Positions 1 to 8,181 of a stretch of DNA of 64,000 nt are shown here, piece after piece. Made by a program: the position numbers and the translations under genes. The number at the start of each line of letters is the position of its first letter. Position 1 is the stretch's first letter. The notes below the pieces were generated by a model that did no database searches, was not told the origin of the DNA, and saw only the letters and a program-made list of their open reading frames with translations. Origin of the DNA: DASZQY01 sp036511595. Its GTDB lineage: Bacteria > Pseudomonadota > Alphaproteobacteria > Rhizobiales > Kaistiaceae. The stretch covers positions 1 through 64,000 of the forward strand of contig DATCBY010000051.1 in NCBI GenBank assembly GCA_036511595.1. The letters run 5' to 3'.

Positions 1-1
1 G

Positions 2-463
2 GTCGCCAACGCCATGCAGAACGGACTCTCGGCCTGCACGGGTCTCGGTGGCGGCGACATGCTGAAGAATGATCCGATCCGGCGCTTTGCGACGCGTCTC
101 GGCTGCGAAGCGGTCCGCGTCGGACAAGCGTACGGCTATCAACTGGAGGAAATCCTGCACCTGCCGCCCGAAACGATCGCGCGCGCTGGTGAAGGAGATG
201 AGGAAGCCGCGCGTGCCTGCGACGAGCAGCGTTTCAAGGACGCAAGCCGCACCGCATCCGGGCAGCGGCCCTCGATGGGTCAGGACATGCAGAAGGGTCG
301 GCGCACCGAGATTGAATTCCTCAACGGCTTGATTGCGCGCGAGGGTGAAAAGGTCGGGCTCGCCTGCCGCGCCAACGCAGCGCTGACCGATATCGTCAAG
401 CGCGTCGAGCGCGGCGAGTTGAAGCCCGATCCGCGTCATATTACAGAGCTCCGGCTAAACTGA
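2..463 (+). CDS. 2-dehydropantoate 2-reductase family protein, C-terminal part (5' end outside window)
   Basis: The reading frame is open from base 2, so the gene starts upstream and only about 154 C-terminal residues are visible. They match the all-helical C-terminal domain of the ketopantoate reductase (PanE/ApbA) family: an opening NAMQNGLSACTGLG helix, then the conserved SMGQDMQKGRRTEIEFLNG block, in which the Ser and the TEIE glutamate correspond to substrate-binding residues of E. coli PanE. A family member reduces 2-dehydropantoate to pantoate with NADPH in the cytosol, but many paralogues act on other 2-oxo acids, and the Rossmann domain that might distinguish them is not in view. The next gene is a TTT-type binding protein 124 bp downstream on the same strand, a frequent neighbour for catabolic paralogues, so a true biosynthetic PanE role is not assured. 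Confidence 0.85.
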   Translation, partial: VANAMQNGLSACTGLGGGDMLKNDPIRRFATRLGCEAVRVGQAYGYQLEEILHLPPETIARAGEGDEEAARACDEQRFKDASRTASGQRPSMGQDMQKGRRTEIEFLNGLIAREGEKVGLACRANAALTDIVKRVERGELKPDPRHITELRLN

Positions 464-586
464 GCCGAGAGGCAATAAGATCCTCGGGAAGTCCACCCCG
501 CCGCCATCTTGCGGACGGCCTGCGAAAAGGCCGAAGATGTGGCCGCCGCTACCCAATAAAAAGATAGGCGGTTACGGGGAGGATTC

Positions 587-1570
587 ATGAATTTCGCACG
601 CGCGCTCGCGGCGTCGCTTCTCATCGCCTGCATTTTGGCCACCGGCGCCGCTTCGGCGCAGACCTATCCCAATCGTCCCATCACCATGCTGGTACCGTTT
701 CCGCCCGGCGGCGCGACCGATACGATCGCGCGCGTGCTTCAGGACAGCATGCAGAAGTCGCTGGGCCAGACGATCGTGATTGAAAACATCGGCGGCGCCG
801 GCGGCATGATCGCCGCCGCCCGCGCCGCCCGCGCCGAGCCTGATGGGTATACGATCATGATCCACCAGGTTGCGCTGGCGGCCGGCGTGTCGCTGTATCC
901 GAATCTGACGTTCGATGCGGTCAGGGATTTCGCCACCATCGGCCTCATCAACACCGCGGCGTCGACCCTTGCGGCGCCGGTGACGCTGCCGCCGAAGGAT
1001 TTCAAGGAACTGCTGGGCTGGATGAAGGAGCCCGGACACACCGTCAAGATCGGGCATCCCGGCGTCGGCTCCTACGGTCATTTGGCCGGCGTGCTGATCG
1101 CCCAGGAGCTTGGCGTGAAGGCCACGCAGGTGCCCTATCGCGGCGCGGGTCCGGCGCTCGTCGACCTGTTGTCGGGCCAAGTTGACTTAAGTTCGATATC
1201 GGCCGTGGTCGCCGGCCCCTTGATCAAGTCCGGCAAGCTCAAGGCCTACGCCATCATCGGCAAGACGCGGTTCGCCGGTCTGCCGGACCTGCCGACTTTG
1301 GGAGAGCTCGGCTACAAGAAACTCGATATCGATTTCTGGCACATGCTGCTGGCGCCGGCCGGCACGCCGCGTCCGATCATCGATAAACTGAACGCCTCGC
1401 TGCGTACGGCGATGGCCGATGCCAAGGTGCAAAAGACCTTTGCCGACGGCGGCATGGTGCCATTCCCGCCCGGAGAGGAGGCGCCCGAGGCCGCTCACGC
1501 GCTGCTCGAGCGCGAGATCAAACTCTGGGGCGAGGTGATTCGGGCCAACCATATGAGCGCGGCCCAGTAG
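587..1570 (+). CDS. Tripartite tricarboxylate transporter (Bug/TctC) periplasmic substrate-binding protein
   Basis: The product is 327 residues, the usual family length. A signal peptide covers about residues 1-25 with cleavage after ASAQ. It is followed by the family hallmark YPNRPITMLVPFPPGG near residues 27-43, then GGAGG and the RAEPDGYT segment. Bug proteins bind a carboxylate-bearing ligand in the periplasm and hand it to a TctAB-type membrane permease. No permease gene is adjacent, so this looks like one of the many orphan Bug receptors of alpha- and betaproteobacteria, and the ligand cannot be read from sequence. The start is supported by GGGGAGG seven bases before the ATG. The 3' end faces the sensor kinase gene across 16 bp. 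Confidence 0.93.
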   Translation: MNFARALAASLLIACILATGAASAQTYPNRPITMLVPFPPGGATDTIARVLQDSMQKSLGQTIVIENIGGAGGMIAAARAARAEPDGYTIMIHQVALAAGVSLYPNLTFDAVRDFATIGLINTAASTLAAPVTLPPKDFKELLGWMKEPGHTVKIGHPGVGSYGHLAGVLIAQELGVKATQVPYRGAGPALVDLLSGQVDLSSISAVVAGPLIKSGKLKAYAIIGKTRFAGLPDLPTLGELGYKKLDIDFWHMLLAPAGTPRPIIDKLNASLRTAMADAKVQKTFADGGMVPFPPGEEAPEAAHALLEREIKLWGEVIRANHMSAAQ

Positions 1571-1586
1571 GGGCCGGCCCGAAGCG

Positions 1587-3131
1587 CTATGCAGCTAAGG
1601 GCTCGGCGCCACCCGATGGGACCAAAAGCAAGGGAAGCCGTATTCTGACGGTCGTTCCGGTTCCCTCCGATTCCGACGGGATGATCGTGCCGCCAAGCTG
1701 ACGTACGAAGATCGCCACGTAGTCGGAACCGCGTTTCTCCGGAACCTTTACAGAGCTCTTGTCCTTCATACCCACGCCGTCATCGACCACGGTCAGTTCG
1801 ATCTGGTCGCCGACCTGTTCCACGCACAGCATCAAATGTCCTGTCCCATGCGGAAAAGCATGCTTGATCGCGTTCGTCGCAAGCTCGTTAACCAGAAGAC
1901 CGAAGGGCACGGCACGATCGGGGTCGATCTCCAGCGGCTCGGCCTTCACCTCTATGTCGATGCCCGAGATGTCTCCAAGCAGGCTCGCCGACATGGTCTT
2001 GGCGATTTCCCGCAGATATGCGTCCACGGCGACGGTGCGGCCGCGACTGGATTGAGATATCAGATCGTACAGTTGGGCGATGGCTCCGATACGCGTTTGC
2101 ATGGATTTATAGCCTTGCACGCACAGCGCTGCCGTCCATCTGGTTTCGTAGGCGATCAGGCCAACGATGACCTGCAAGTTATTCTTGATCCGATGAGAGA
2201 TTTCGTTCGTCAAGCTCAGGGCATCCTGCTCCCGCTGCTTGCGGTCTGTGACGTCGCGCGCCGCCGCGAAGACGCCCTGTAGCGTGCGGCTCCGGTCGTA
2301 AAAGGTGGTCAAGTTGTAGGACACCACGGTTTGGGTGCCGTCGACGGCGCACGCCGTCAGCTCGTAGTCGGCGACCTTCTTTTCGCTCAGCACGAGCTTG
2401 ATCGCCGCTTCGGCGCGCTCGGGATCGGTGAAGTAGCTCTTGAATGGCGCGCCGATCAGTTCGTCGCGCGTGCAGCCGGTGAGAGCCTCCATCTGCTTGT
2501 TGACGTCCGTGATGATGCCGGAGGGATCGGTGGTCATCAGCGCGTCGATGTTGGATTCGATCAGCGAGCGCGTATAGAATTGCTGGTCGCGCAGGCGCTG
2601 ATCGAGCTTTTTTTGCTCGGCTTCGACCAGCTTGCGCGCGGTGTTGTCTGTGCCGATCAACAGGTAGCCGATGATGGCGTCCTGCGCGTCGCGCAGCGCA
2701 GTCACCGACACCACCGCCGGAAAGCGGCTCCCATCCTTGCGGATATAGGTCAGCTCATAGATGTCCTCGATTCCGCGCGAGGCCTTGAACACCAGCGCCT
2801 CGAAGCCGGGTGTGATCGGGGTTGCGAGTTCGACGCTTAGCGCCTTGGCGCGCGCGATCACTTCCTGCGGATCGGAAATATCCGCCGGCGTGATCTTGTT
2901 CATCACTTCGGCTGCCGCGTAACCAAGCATCCGCTCGGCGCCGACGTTGAAGATCTGAATGACGCCCTTCGCGTCGGTGGCGATGCTCGAGAAGTTGGCG
3001 CTGTTGAAGATCGCGCGCTGCAGGGCCGCCCCCGCGTTGAGCAGTGCTTCTTCCGGCTGCTTGGGCGCAGTATTGTCGGTGCCCCCGGTGACGTCCATCC
3101 GCGTCCTCATCACGTCGTTTCCGTTAGTCAT
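1587..3131 (-). CDS. PAS-PAS sensor histidine kinase, HisKA_2 (HWE-related) type
   Basis: The product is 514 residues with no membrane segment, so it is probably cytosolic. Two PAS domains lie at about 38-165 and 186-300. The phosphoacceptor motif SLTNEISHRIKNNLQ follows, with His near 313, which is the HisKA_2 signature rather than classical HisKA. A HATPase domain is at about 415-505 (NELATNAIKHAFPHG, then VVDDGVGM). In alphaproteobacteria this kinase class often feeds single-domain receivers or the general stress regulator PhyR. The gene lies 59 bp downstream of the stand-alone receiver on the same strand, so the two probably form a cognate pair. The PAS ligand is unknown; redox, light or small molecules are all possible. 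Confidence 0.93.
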   Translation of the reverse strand: MTNGNDVMRTRMDVTGGTDNTAPKQPEEALLNAGAALQRAIFNSANFSSIATDAKGVIQIFNVGAERMLGYAAAEVMNKITPADISDPQEVIARAKALSVELATPITPGFEALVFKASRGIEDIYELTYIRKDGSRFPAVVSVTALRDAQDAIIGYLLIGTDNTARKLVEAEQKKLDQRLRDQQFYTRSLIESNIDALMTTDPSGIITDVNKQMEALTGCTRDELIGAPFKSYFTDPERAEAAIKLVLSEKKVADYELTACAVDGTQTVVSYNLTTFYDRSRTLQGVFAAARDVTDRKQREQDALSLTNEISHRIKNNLQVIVGLIAYETRWTAALCVQGYKSMQTRIGAIAQLYDLISQSSRGRTVAVDAYLREIAKTMSASLLGDISGIDIEVKAEPLEIDPDRAVPFGLLVNELATNAIKHAFPHGTGHLMLCVEQVGDQIELTVVDDGVGMKDKSSVKVPEKRGSDYVAIFVRQLGGTIIPSESEGTGTTVRIRLPLLLVPSGGAEPLAA

Positions 3132-3190
3132 GGCGTTGCCCGGTACCTTCTACTCGTCCCATTTGGCAGATCGATTGCGCGGCTTGAAAA

Positions 3191-3556
3191 TCATGCTGCG
3201 AGCAAACCCTCAACAGAGTCCTGGAGCTGATGTTGCGTATACGGCTTACGAAGGAAGTGGGCGCCTTCAACAAAGAAAGTTTTCATCTTGTCGGTAATGG
3301 AATTGCCGGTCGTATAGAGCACACGCAATTTCGGCCTAAGCTTGATGGCCTGGGATGCGAGTTCACAGCCGCCAAGGACAGCCGTTTTGAGATAGATATC
3401 GGTAAAAAGCGCGTCGATGTGTTGAGGATCGCGGAGGAGTGAAAGTGCCTGGTCCACGTCGCTGGCCGAGAGTGTCTGGTGACCGCAGTCTTGGATCATC
3501 ATGTCCGCTATTTCGCGGATAAACACATCATCTTCGACGATCAGTATCACGGCCAT
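3191..3556 (-). CDS. Single-domain response regulator (CheY-like receiver)
   Basis: The product is 121 residues and is a receiver domain only, with no output domain. The acidic pair is in ILIVEDD, the phosphoacceptor is Asp53 in LFTDIY, the Thr switch is in YTTGN, and the Lys is in FLRKPY. A small insertion follows the phosphorylation site (LKTAVLGGCE). The start is taken as the ATG at 3556, with GGAAAGAG about six bases upstream; a GTG immediately before it would add one residue. Lone receivers paired with HisKA_2/HWE kinases usually act as phosphate shuttles or phosphate sinks, and some belong to the PhyR-EcfG stress network. The candidate EcfG-type promoter upstream fits that idea. Confidence 0.92.
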   Translation of the reverse strand: MAVILIVEDDVFIREIADMMIQDCGHQTLSASDVDQALSLLRDPQHIDALFTDIYLKTAVLGGCELASQAIKLRPKLRVLYTTGNSITDKMKTFFVEGAHFLRKPYTQHQLQDSVEGLLAA

Positions 3557-3653
3557 CACATGCTCTTTCCGCCGTGACGTCCGTCAGAGTTCGCTCTTTC
3601 TGCCAGATCGTGGCAATCAAAGCCTGTTCTTACGGACTCAGAGCTTGGGACCC

Positions 3654-3678
3654 AACTCGCGTCGAGAGCTAAAGTTCC
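3654..3678 (-). promoter_or_regulatory. Candidate EcfG-type (general stress response) promoter
   Basis: Read on the minus strand the sequence is GGAAC, 17 bases, then GTT, matching the alphaproteobacterial EcfG/SigT consensus (GGAAC-N16/17-GTT). It points at the receiver gene, whose start is about 98 bp downstream. Short motifs of this kind arise by chance, so the support comes mainly from position and from the HisKA_2 kinase/receiver context. Confidence 0.4.
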
Positions 3679-3738
3679 GAAGGACTTACAGTTCCACGGA
3701 CTGCATATCTAGAGAACGTCCGCTAAGGGTCAGAAACT

Positions 3739-3772
3739 GACCTCCCATGCTCGTCGGGGGAGGTCTGTTTTT
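3739..3772 (+). terminator. Rho-independent terminator with no obvious upstream gene
   Basis: The stem is GACCTCCC (3739-3746) paired with GGGAGGTC (3758-3765), eight perfect pairs around an 11-base loop, followed by TGTTTTT. The poly-T is on the plus-strand side, yet the only neighbour upstream is the receiver gene transcribed the other way. A short non-coding transcript from about 3560-3740 is one explanation. Confidence 0.6.
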
Positions 3773-4115
3773 CGCCACAGGGGGACATTTGGGTTCTATG
3801 AGCGCGAACTAGCTAGTTAGGCAAACCATCGGGGGCGATCCACGGGGGTGCACATCTTGCGAGAAGCCGCCGCGCTCTACCAAATTACCGACGCCGTGGA
3901 GAAAGAAAATCGGTCCTTAGTTTCGGCACAGATGTTGTTGAGCAGAGGCCGGGGCTCTACCGTTCGGGTCAGTCGATGGTGCGCGCTGCCAAGCTCCTGT
4001 TCTCGAACGGATCGATCAAGATCGCGCCTCGGCCAACGGTCAAGGGCACCATGGCCATCATTCGGCTGACGTCGAAGCGCTGGACGGAAACGTCAGTGCC
4101 TACGCGCAGATTGAG
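3773..4115. other. Intergenic stretch with no supportable gene
   Basis: Open frames here are short, overlap each other and have basic, Ser/Arg-rich translations. The only structure I see is the 12-base perfect palindrome AACTAGCTAGTT at 3807-3818. The stretch may be decayed coding sequence joined to the fragment that follows. Confidence 0.5.
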
Positions 4116-4298
4116 GTGCCGCAGAATCAGGTTTACTCTTCACCGAAGAAACGCAGTGACGCAGAGGCCGTCCTTGCGAGGATCGCTGATCTAACGCGCG
4201 ACCTTGTAAAACTCGATCGCTACGAGCGCCGCGCTCTTTCCCGACCTAAGTTAGCGATACGCGAATTGGACGCACTAGACGACCCAACCGGAGCGTGA
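4116..4298 (+). pseudogene. Probable C-terminal fragment of a rhizobial hypothetical protein
   Basis: The frame encodes about 60 residues rich in charged helix: AEAVLARIADLTRDLVKLDRYERRALSRPK, then a short acidic tail. A near-identical LIKLDRYERRALSRRK motif is, from memory, the C-terminal end of longer proteins common in Bradyrhizobium and relatives, often located among mobile DNA. The expected N-terminal part is not found upstream and there is no good ribosome binding site, so this is more likely a relic than a complete gene. The function of the full-length family is unknown to me. Confidence 0.35.
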
Positions 4299-4468
4299 AG
4301 GCTCGCGACCTGAGTCGCCTTCGTTCAGCAAGGGCCTCTTCTGGCAAGCATCGAGCGGGATGGCGATCGACGGCGGGCAAGATCTCACGCTTCGCGCTCG
4401 CGACGAAACATCAAAAAGCCGATTTTTGCGCCGTCCCTCGCTTTCGCGGCACATGAGGGAGGAATGCC

Positions 4469-4693
4469 ATGCATCGCCAGCTTCTGCTCGCGGTCGCTCT
4501 CCTCGGCGCACTCGCTACGCCGGCCTTACCCGCCACTCGCTACTTCGTCGCGCAACACGCGAAGACGCATGAGTGCTCCATCGCGACAACGACGCCCGAC
4601 GGGGAGACGATGGTGATGGTGGGCAAGGCGGCCTACAAGTCGGCAGCCGAAGCGACTGCAGCTATGGCGGTCGCCAAAGAATGCAAAATTTAA
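4469..4693 (+). CDS. Small secreted hypothetical protein
   Basis: The product is 74 residues. A clear signal peptide covers residues 1-22 (MHRQLLLAVALLGALATPALPA), leaving a mature domain of about 52 residues with two cysteines, HECSI near residue 36 and KECKI at the end, which could form one disulfide in the periplasm. The strong AGGGAGGA nine bases before the ATG supports translation. Similar small secreted proteins with a YFV..H....C.I core and a final C occur in Hyphomicrobiales, and no function is known to me. It is flanked by non-coding DNA and stands alone as a transcription unit. Confidence 0.75.
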   Translation: MHRQLLLAVALLGALATPALPATRYFVAQHAKTHECSIATTTPDGETMVMVGKAAYKSAAEATAAMAVAKECKI

Positions 4694-4915
4694 AACCCCG
4701 ATCTATCAGAACGAAAGGTGTCGCCAGAAGATAGCTAGCATCGACGGATGCTAGAGGTCTCGTCAGGGAGCCAACTAATCCACCTAGCCGACGTATTGTC
4801 GCTAAGCCCGCTTTCCGGTCCGCATTGTCGGGCGGGACTCTTAATTGTCCGCGCCGCAGAGAGGCGTTACTTTTTTGGGCGTCCGCCGCGTCGAGGTGAG
4901 CGTCAGGGCTATTCG

Positions 4916-6277
4916 TCAGAGGGGTTGCACCGTTAGCCGAACCCCGGTATCGGGCCGCACAGTCATGGCCATGGTCGGCGTAGGCAGGGAGCCCGCAGTG
5001 GGATGGAATTGGAAGCGTGCGACCAGCGTTGCCAGAATGATGTGCGCCTGCATCATCGCGAAGTTGGCGCCCACACATACCCGCGGACCCGCGCCGAAAG
5101 GCAGGTAGAGGTACTTGTCGCGAGAACGTGTAGCCTCGAGGGAGAACCTGGCTGGATCAAACTGGTTTGGGCGCTCCCACCACATGTGATGGCGATGGAG
5201 AGCATAGATTGGAAGGAACAGGAAGTCGTTGGGCAGGATTTGCCGGCCCGCGAGGGTATCTTCGCGGAGTACGTTGCGCGCCAGGATGCCGACCGGCGGG
5301 TAGAGACGCATAGCCTCTTCGATCACCTGCTTGACGTATGGCATCGCGTGCAGCTGCGCGACGCCAGCGGCGCGGTCGCCTAGGGCTGCGCGCGCTTCGG
5401 CTCGAGCCCGCTCTTGTACCTGTGGGTAGAGCGCGAGGAGAAGCAGGGACCATGACAGCGCCAACGCCGTCGTCTCATGGCCTGCGACGATAAAGAACTG
5501 CATGTTGTGCAACAGATCAGTCGGCGACATGTGTCGGCCGGTCAGGGGGTCCTCGGCCTTTAGCATGTAGTCCAAGAGGTCATCGGCCTTGCCGGTCGAC
5601 TCCTTCCGCCTGGCCTCGATTGCCTGCGCGACCATCCGGTGCATGGTTCGCACCGCGCCGAGGCTGAGCAGCGCTCCCGGCCGGGGAACCCAGTCTGGCG
5701 CTCGCAAGAAGTCCAGCACCGAGGCTTTTCCGGCGGTCTCGAAGTAACGCAAGATCGCTTGGCCGAACGTCTTGGCGTCAAAGTGCTCCCGGCCTGAGAG
5801 GGCGACTTCGCAGATGACGTCAAAGGTGGCGGAAAGCATTTCTCCAACAAGCTCGGCTTGCCCGCCGCAATGCCTCAGTCGCTCCGTCGCGCGCTCGGCC
5901 GTTGCCGTCATCATTGGCCCCAAGGCTGTAACATTCCGCTGGGCAAAGACCGGTGCCACCACTCTTCGTTGCCAGCGCCAGGATTCGCCTTCCGAGGTAA
6001 ACAGGCTGTCCCCGACGGCCGGACGCAACATGCGCACCATGACCTGGGATTTCGGATAGTTCTCGGCGTTGTCCAGAAAGACGCGGCGCAGCGCGACTGG
6101 ATCCTGCACCATGTGCCAGCGAGCGGACATCCGGCCCGACACTATCGGCTGGCGGTAGGCCGCCTCTGGAAGAATCTCGAGCACGTTGCGCCTTACCGCT
6201 CTGAGCGACTGCAGTAACGAAAGAGGCCGGGTCAACGGGGCAATCGTCGGTGGGTCTATGGGCGCGACGTCCGTCAA
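4916..6277 (-). CDS. Cytochrome P450
   Basis: The product is 453 residues, a typical bacterial P450 length, with no membrane anchor. Family landmarks are all present: the I-helix oxygen-binding motif AGHETT at 265-270, the K-helix ExxR at 321-324 (EAMR), and the heme-ligand loop FGAGPRVCVG with the proximal cysteine at 401. The protein should be a cytosolic heme monooxygenase that takes electrons from a separate ferredoxin and reductase. No redox partner gene is next to it and the substrate cannot be inferred; the AGHETT/VCVGANFA pattern resembles CYP102/CYP4-like class members more than steroid-type CYPs. It is convergent with the small secreted protein gene and seems to be monocistronic. 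Confidence 0.95.
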   Translation of the reverse strand: MTDVAPIDPPTIAPLTRPLSLLQSLRAVRRNVLEILPEAAYRQPIVSGRMSARWHMVQDPVALRRVFLDNAENYPKSQVMVRMLRPAVGDSLFTSEGESWRWQRRVVAPVFAQRNVTALGPMMTATAERATERLRHCGGQAELVGEMLSATFDVICEVALSGREHFDAKTFGQAILRYFETAGKASVLDFLRAPDWVPRPGALLSLGAVRTMHRMVAQAIEARRKESTGKADDLLDYMLKAEDPLTGRHMSPTDLLHNMQFFIVAGHETTALALSWSLLLLALYPQVQERARAEARAALGDRAAGVAQLHAMPYVKQVIEEAMRLYPPVGILARNVLREDTLAGRQILPNDFLFLPIYALHRHHMWWERPNQFDPARFSLEATRSRDKYLYLPFGAGPRVCVGANFAMMQAHIILATLVARFQFHPTAGSLPTPTMAMTVRPDTGVRLTVQPL

Positions 6278-6488
6278 ATGAGGGCCCTCCGTGGGAAATT
6301 ATCCGATCTAACATCGGTAGCCACGCTCAATATTGCGCGGGATCCACTTTTTGCGAGCAGCAAACGCAGTGGAGCAGGGACTAAGCCTGGCGCGGCCGTG
6401 TAGGGGATCGGCATCCGTCTGAAGAAAATTAGCGGAGACCTTTGCCATGATCGCGAAATTGACGTTTTGCAGAAACTCGCCGCTTTCG

Positions 6489-6868
6489 CTAGCGATCTGG
6501 CATCGTCCCGCTGCCTGGGCCAATCGCCCGCTGCATGATCACGATCGAGAACCAGACACGTCTGAAGCCGACGTCCTTGAGCTGGCCGGCCTCGGCGAAA
6601 CCGGCGGCCTTATGTAGACGGACGGACGCCGCATTCTCGGAACCACCGATAACGGCGATCATCTGACGGAAGCCGCGGCTGGCGCTTTCCTCAATCAGCT
6701 ACGCAAAAGCACGCCGCCGATGCCACGACCGCGCGCCTCAGGCGCCAAATAGACGGAATCCTCAAGGGTGTTGCGGTAGGCTGGCTGCTGGCGATAAGGG
6801 CCCGTAAAGGCAAAGCCGAGAGTGCGTTTGTCGCGTTCGACGACGAAGTAAGGGTAACTGCCTTCAGC
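6489..6868 (-). pseudogene. Frameshifted GNAT acetyltransferase (phosphinothricin/methionine-sulfone N-acetyltransferase type)
   Basis: On the minus strand one frame reads SYPYFVVERD...LGFAFTGPYR..PAYRNTLEDSVYLAP and then RGRGIGGVLL, which is the acetyl-CoA loop of a GNAT enzyme. The downstream frame continues with LIEESASRGFRQM, AVIGGSENAASVRLHKAAGF and GFRRVW up to the TAG at 6489-6491. The two halves join if one base is restored near 6701, where a deletion now creates TGA right after the acetyl-CoA loop. The N-terminal third is also missing. The order and motifs are those of Pat/MnaT-like N-acetyltransferases. The two lesions make a working enzyme unlikely. Confidence 0.75.
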
Positions 6869-7254
6869 GATTTGCAGTTTGCATGTTCATTGCGATTCCC
6901 CTCGCCGGTTGATCCCCTAACGAGGGCGACGCTAACAAGCGATTCTAGGGCGTGCCGTCCTAGCGCGCATCGGCCGCACAAGGACGGCCCGAGATCATCT
7001 CGGCTGAGCGTGGTCCGCGGCGTGGAAGACGGCACAGAGGCGGAGGCAAACCTCGGGTCTTTTGTAACTCTGACGACGGACACTGAGGCTCAGACAGGAG
7101 TAGAGTCTAGTCGATTCGGAAGGTGGTCGTCGCGAAGGAACGGCGCCAGCGCGGCAACCGCCGCGGCGGCCGACGTTGTTCTGACTTACCAACGAAGCCG
7201 GCGTGGTCTTCGTCCGGGTGGGAGACTTAGGAAGCGGCACCAGGGAGCGGATAT
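6869..7254. other. Non-coding stretch
   Basis: I see no gene here. The frames that stay open give low-complexity, Arg/Ser-rich translations without recognisable motifs. The stretch may contain the lost 5' part of the adjacent GNAT relic and the promoter of the small gene that starts at 7255. Confidence 0.5.
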
Positions 7255-7452
7255 ATGAATGAGCAGAGCCCGGATCAGGTCGGTGAGTGGAGCGTTGGCC
7301 TGAACCAAACAGGCCTTGTCATGCTCACGTTCGTTCACTCATCCACCATGAAGGCGTACCTGAGCGGCAAGGGGCAAAAGACGCACGTTACCTTGACGGC
7401 ACGGCAGGCGAAGAGTTTGGGCGCCGATCTCGCCGAAGCTTCATCCGGCTGA
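7255..7452 (+). CDS. Small hypothetical protein
   Basis: The product is 65 residues, soluble, without a signal peptide. The predicted pattern is short beta strands (WSVGLNQTGLVMLTF) followed by THVTLTARQAKSLGADLAEA, which looks like an amphipathic helix with the spacing of a small DNA- or protein-binding domain. GGGAGC lies six bases upstream of the ATG. I do not recognise the family. It stands alone at the edge of the degraded region. Confidence 0.5.
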   Translation: MNEQSPDQVGEWSVGLNQTGLVMLTFVHSSTMKAYLSGKGQKTHVTLTARQAKSLGADLAEASSG

Positions 7453-7520
7453 GGCCGCGCCAGCGCAATTCGCCCCGACGTTCCCCATCGCCTCGATCTT
7501 TTGTGGTGTGCACCACAAGC

Positions 7521-7736
7521 CTACGCTTTGGTATCAGGGCCTTGCCCGCCCGCGAGAACTCGGCGCCCCGCGGCAGTAACCTTGTGCCCCTGCGAGACTT
7601 CGTCGACGAGGCCGAATTGCCTGAGGCGCTGCAGGGCAACCCAATCGGGCGCGATCTCGTCGAGCCCCACCCCACCGGCGAGAGTGGCAAGCATGGCGCG
7701 CTCGGACGGGCTAAGCGGGATTTCTGAAGTTTCCAT
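7521..7736 (-). CDS. Small winged-helix-like hypothetical protein
   Basis: The product is 71 residues. The order LSPSERAMLATLAGG, LDEIAPDWVALQRLRQFGLV, then KVTAAGRRVL resembles a short winged helix-turn-helix unit in which the last part would be the wing and C-terminal helix. No clear ribosome binding site precedes the ATG at 7736, which lowers confidence. It could be a small regulator or a remnant of one. It is convergent with the preceding small gene. Confidence 0.4.
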   Translation of the reverse strand: METSEIPLSPSERAMLATLAGGVGLDEIAPDWVALQRLRQFGLVDEVSQGHKVTAAGRRVLAGGQGPDTKA

Positions 7737-7783
7737 CGGTCGAACGTACCACGCCCGCCTCGTCGCGACAGCGGCTTTCTTGC

Positions 7784-7853
7784 GCGCCCGGAGGATCTAA
7801 CTCCCGGCCTTCGCGTTCGAAGCGCGACGCTCTGTCCACTGAGCTACGGGCGC
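7784..7853 (-). tRNA. tRNA-Arg(UCG)-like gene with damaged T arm
   Basis: Read on the minus strand: acceptor GCGCCCG, D arm GCTC-AGTGGACA-GAGC, anticodon arm TCGCG-CTTCGAA-CGCGA with anticodon TCG at 7820-7818, then variable AGGCC. The acceptor 3' half CGGGCGC pairs fully with the 5' half. The T arm is abnormal: GGGAG is followed by loop TTAGATC instead of TTCGATC, so the near-invariant C56 is A, and its 3' strand is one base short, leaving CTCC. No CCA is encoded. This is either a decayed copy or a remnant left at an integration site. Because Arg-UCG decoding is essential, an intact gene should exist elsewhere. Confidence 0.6.
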
Positions 7854-8059
7854 ATGTCAATTTTGGCTCGGCCGATCAGCTTGATCGCGCCGCGTGGCAC
7901 GTCCGTGACGACAAACGTGAACCAGCCGAGCCCGCCGGGAAGCTCGATGGCGCATTCGCCGGTGTCGTGCAGCGCAGAGATAACGCCCGGCGGGGCCTCG
8001 ATAATGCCGTCGATCAGACCGCGCTCGCGATTCCTTTCGACTATTCGGATCCGGTAGCA

Positions 8060-8170
8060 GACATTCTCGAAGCGATTCGCTACACGGTGCACGTCAACGG
8101 TCCGTGGTGCATCACTTTCGAATTCGATGGCGACGACGCTGGACGAGTCGATTTTGAGCGATATCACTGA
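8060..8170 (+). pseudogene. Remnant of HigB-type toxin (C-terminal part only)
   Basis: The last 31 codons before TGA read IRYTVHVNGPWCITFEFDGDDAGRVDFERYH. This closely follows the C-terminal strand set of RelE/HigB toxins (YSIRVN..WRI.F.......VD..DYH). The usual first 60 residues, including the MI.SF..K start and the L..A....DL...P...LE.L segment, are absent from every frame upstream. The fragment lies 11 bp before the HigA-like gene, the normal higBA order, so it is the tail of an inactivated toxin. The catalytic surface of such RNases would be incomplete. Confidence 0.6.
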
Positions 8171-8181
8171 GGAACGATTCC

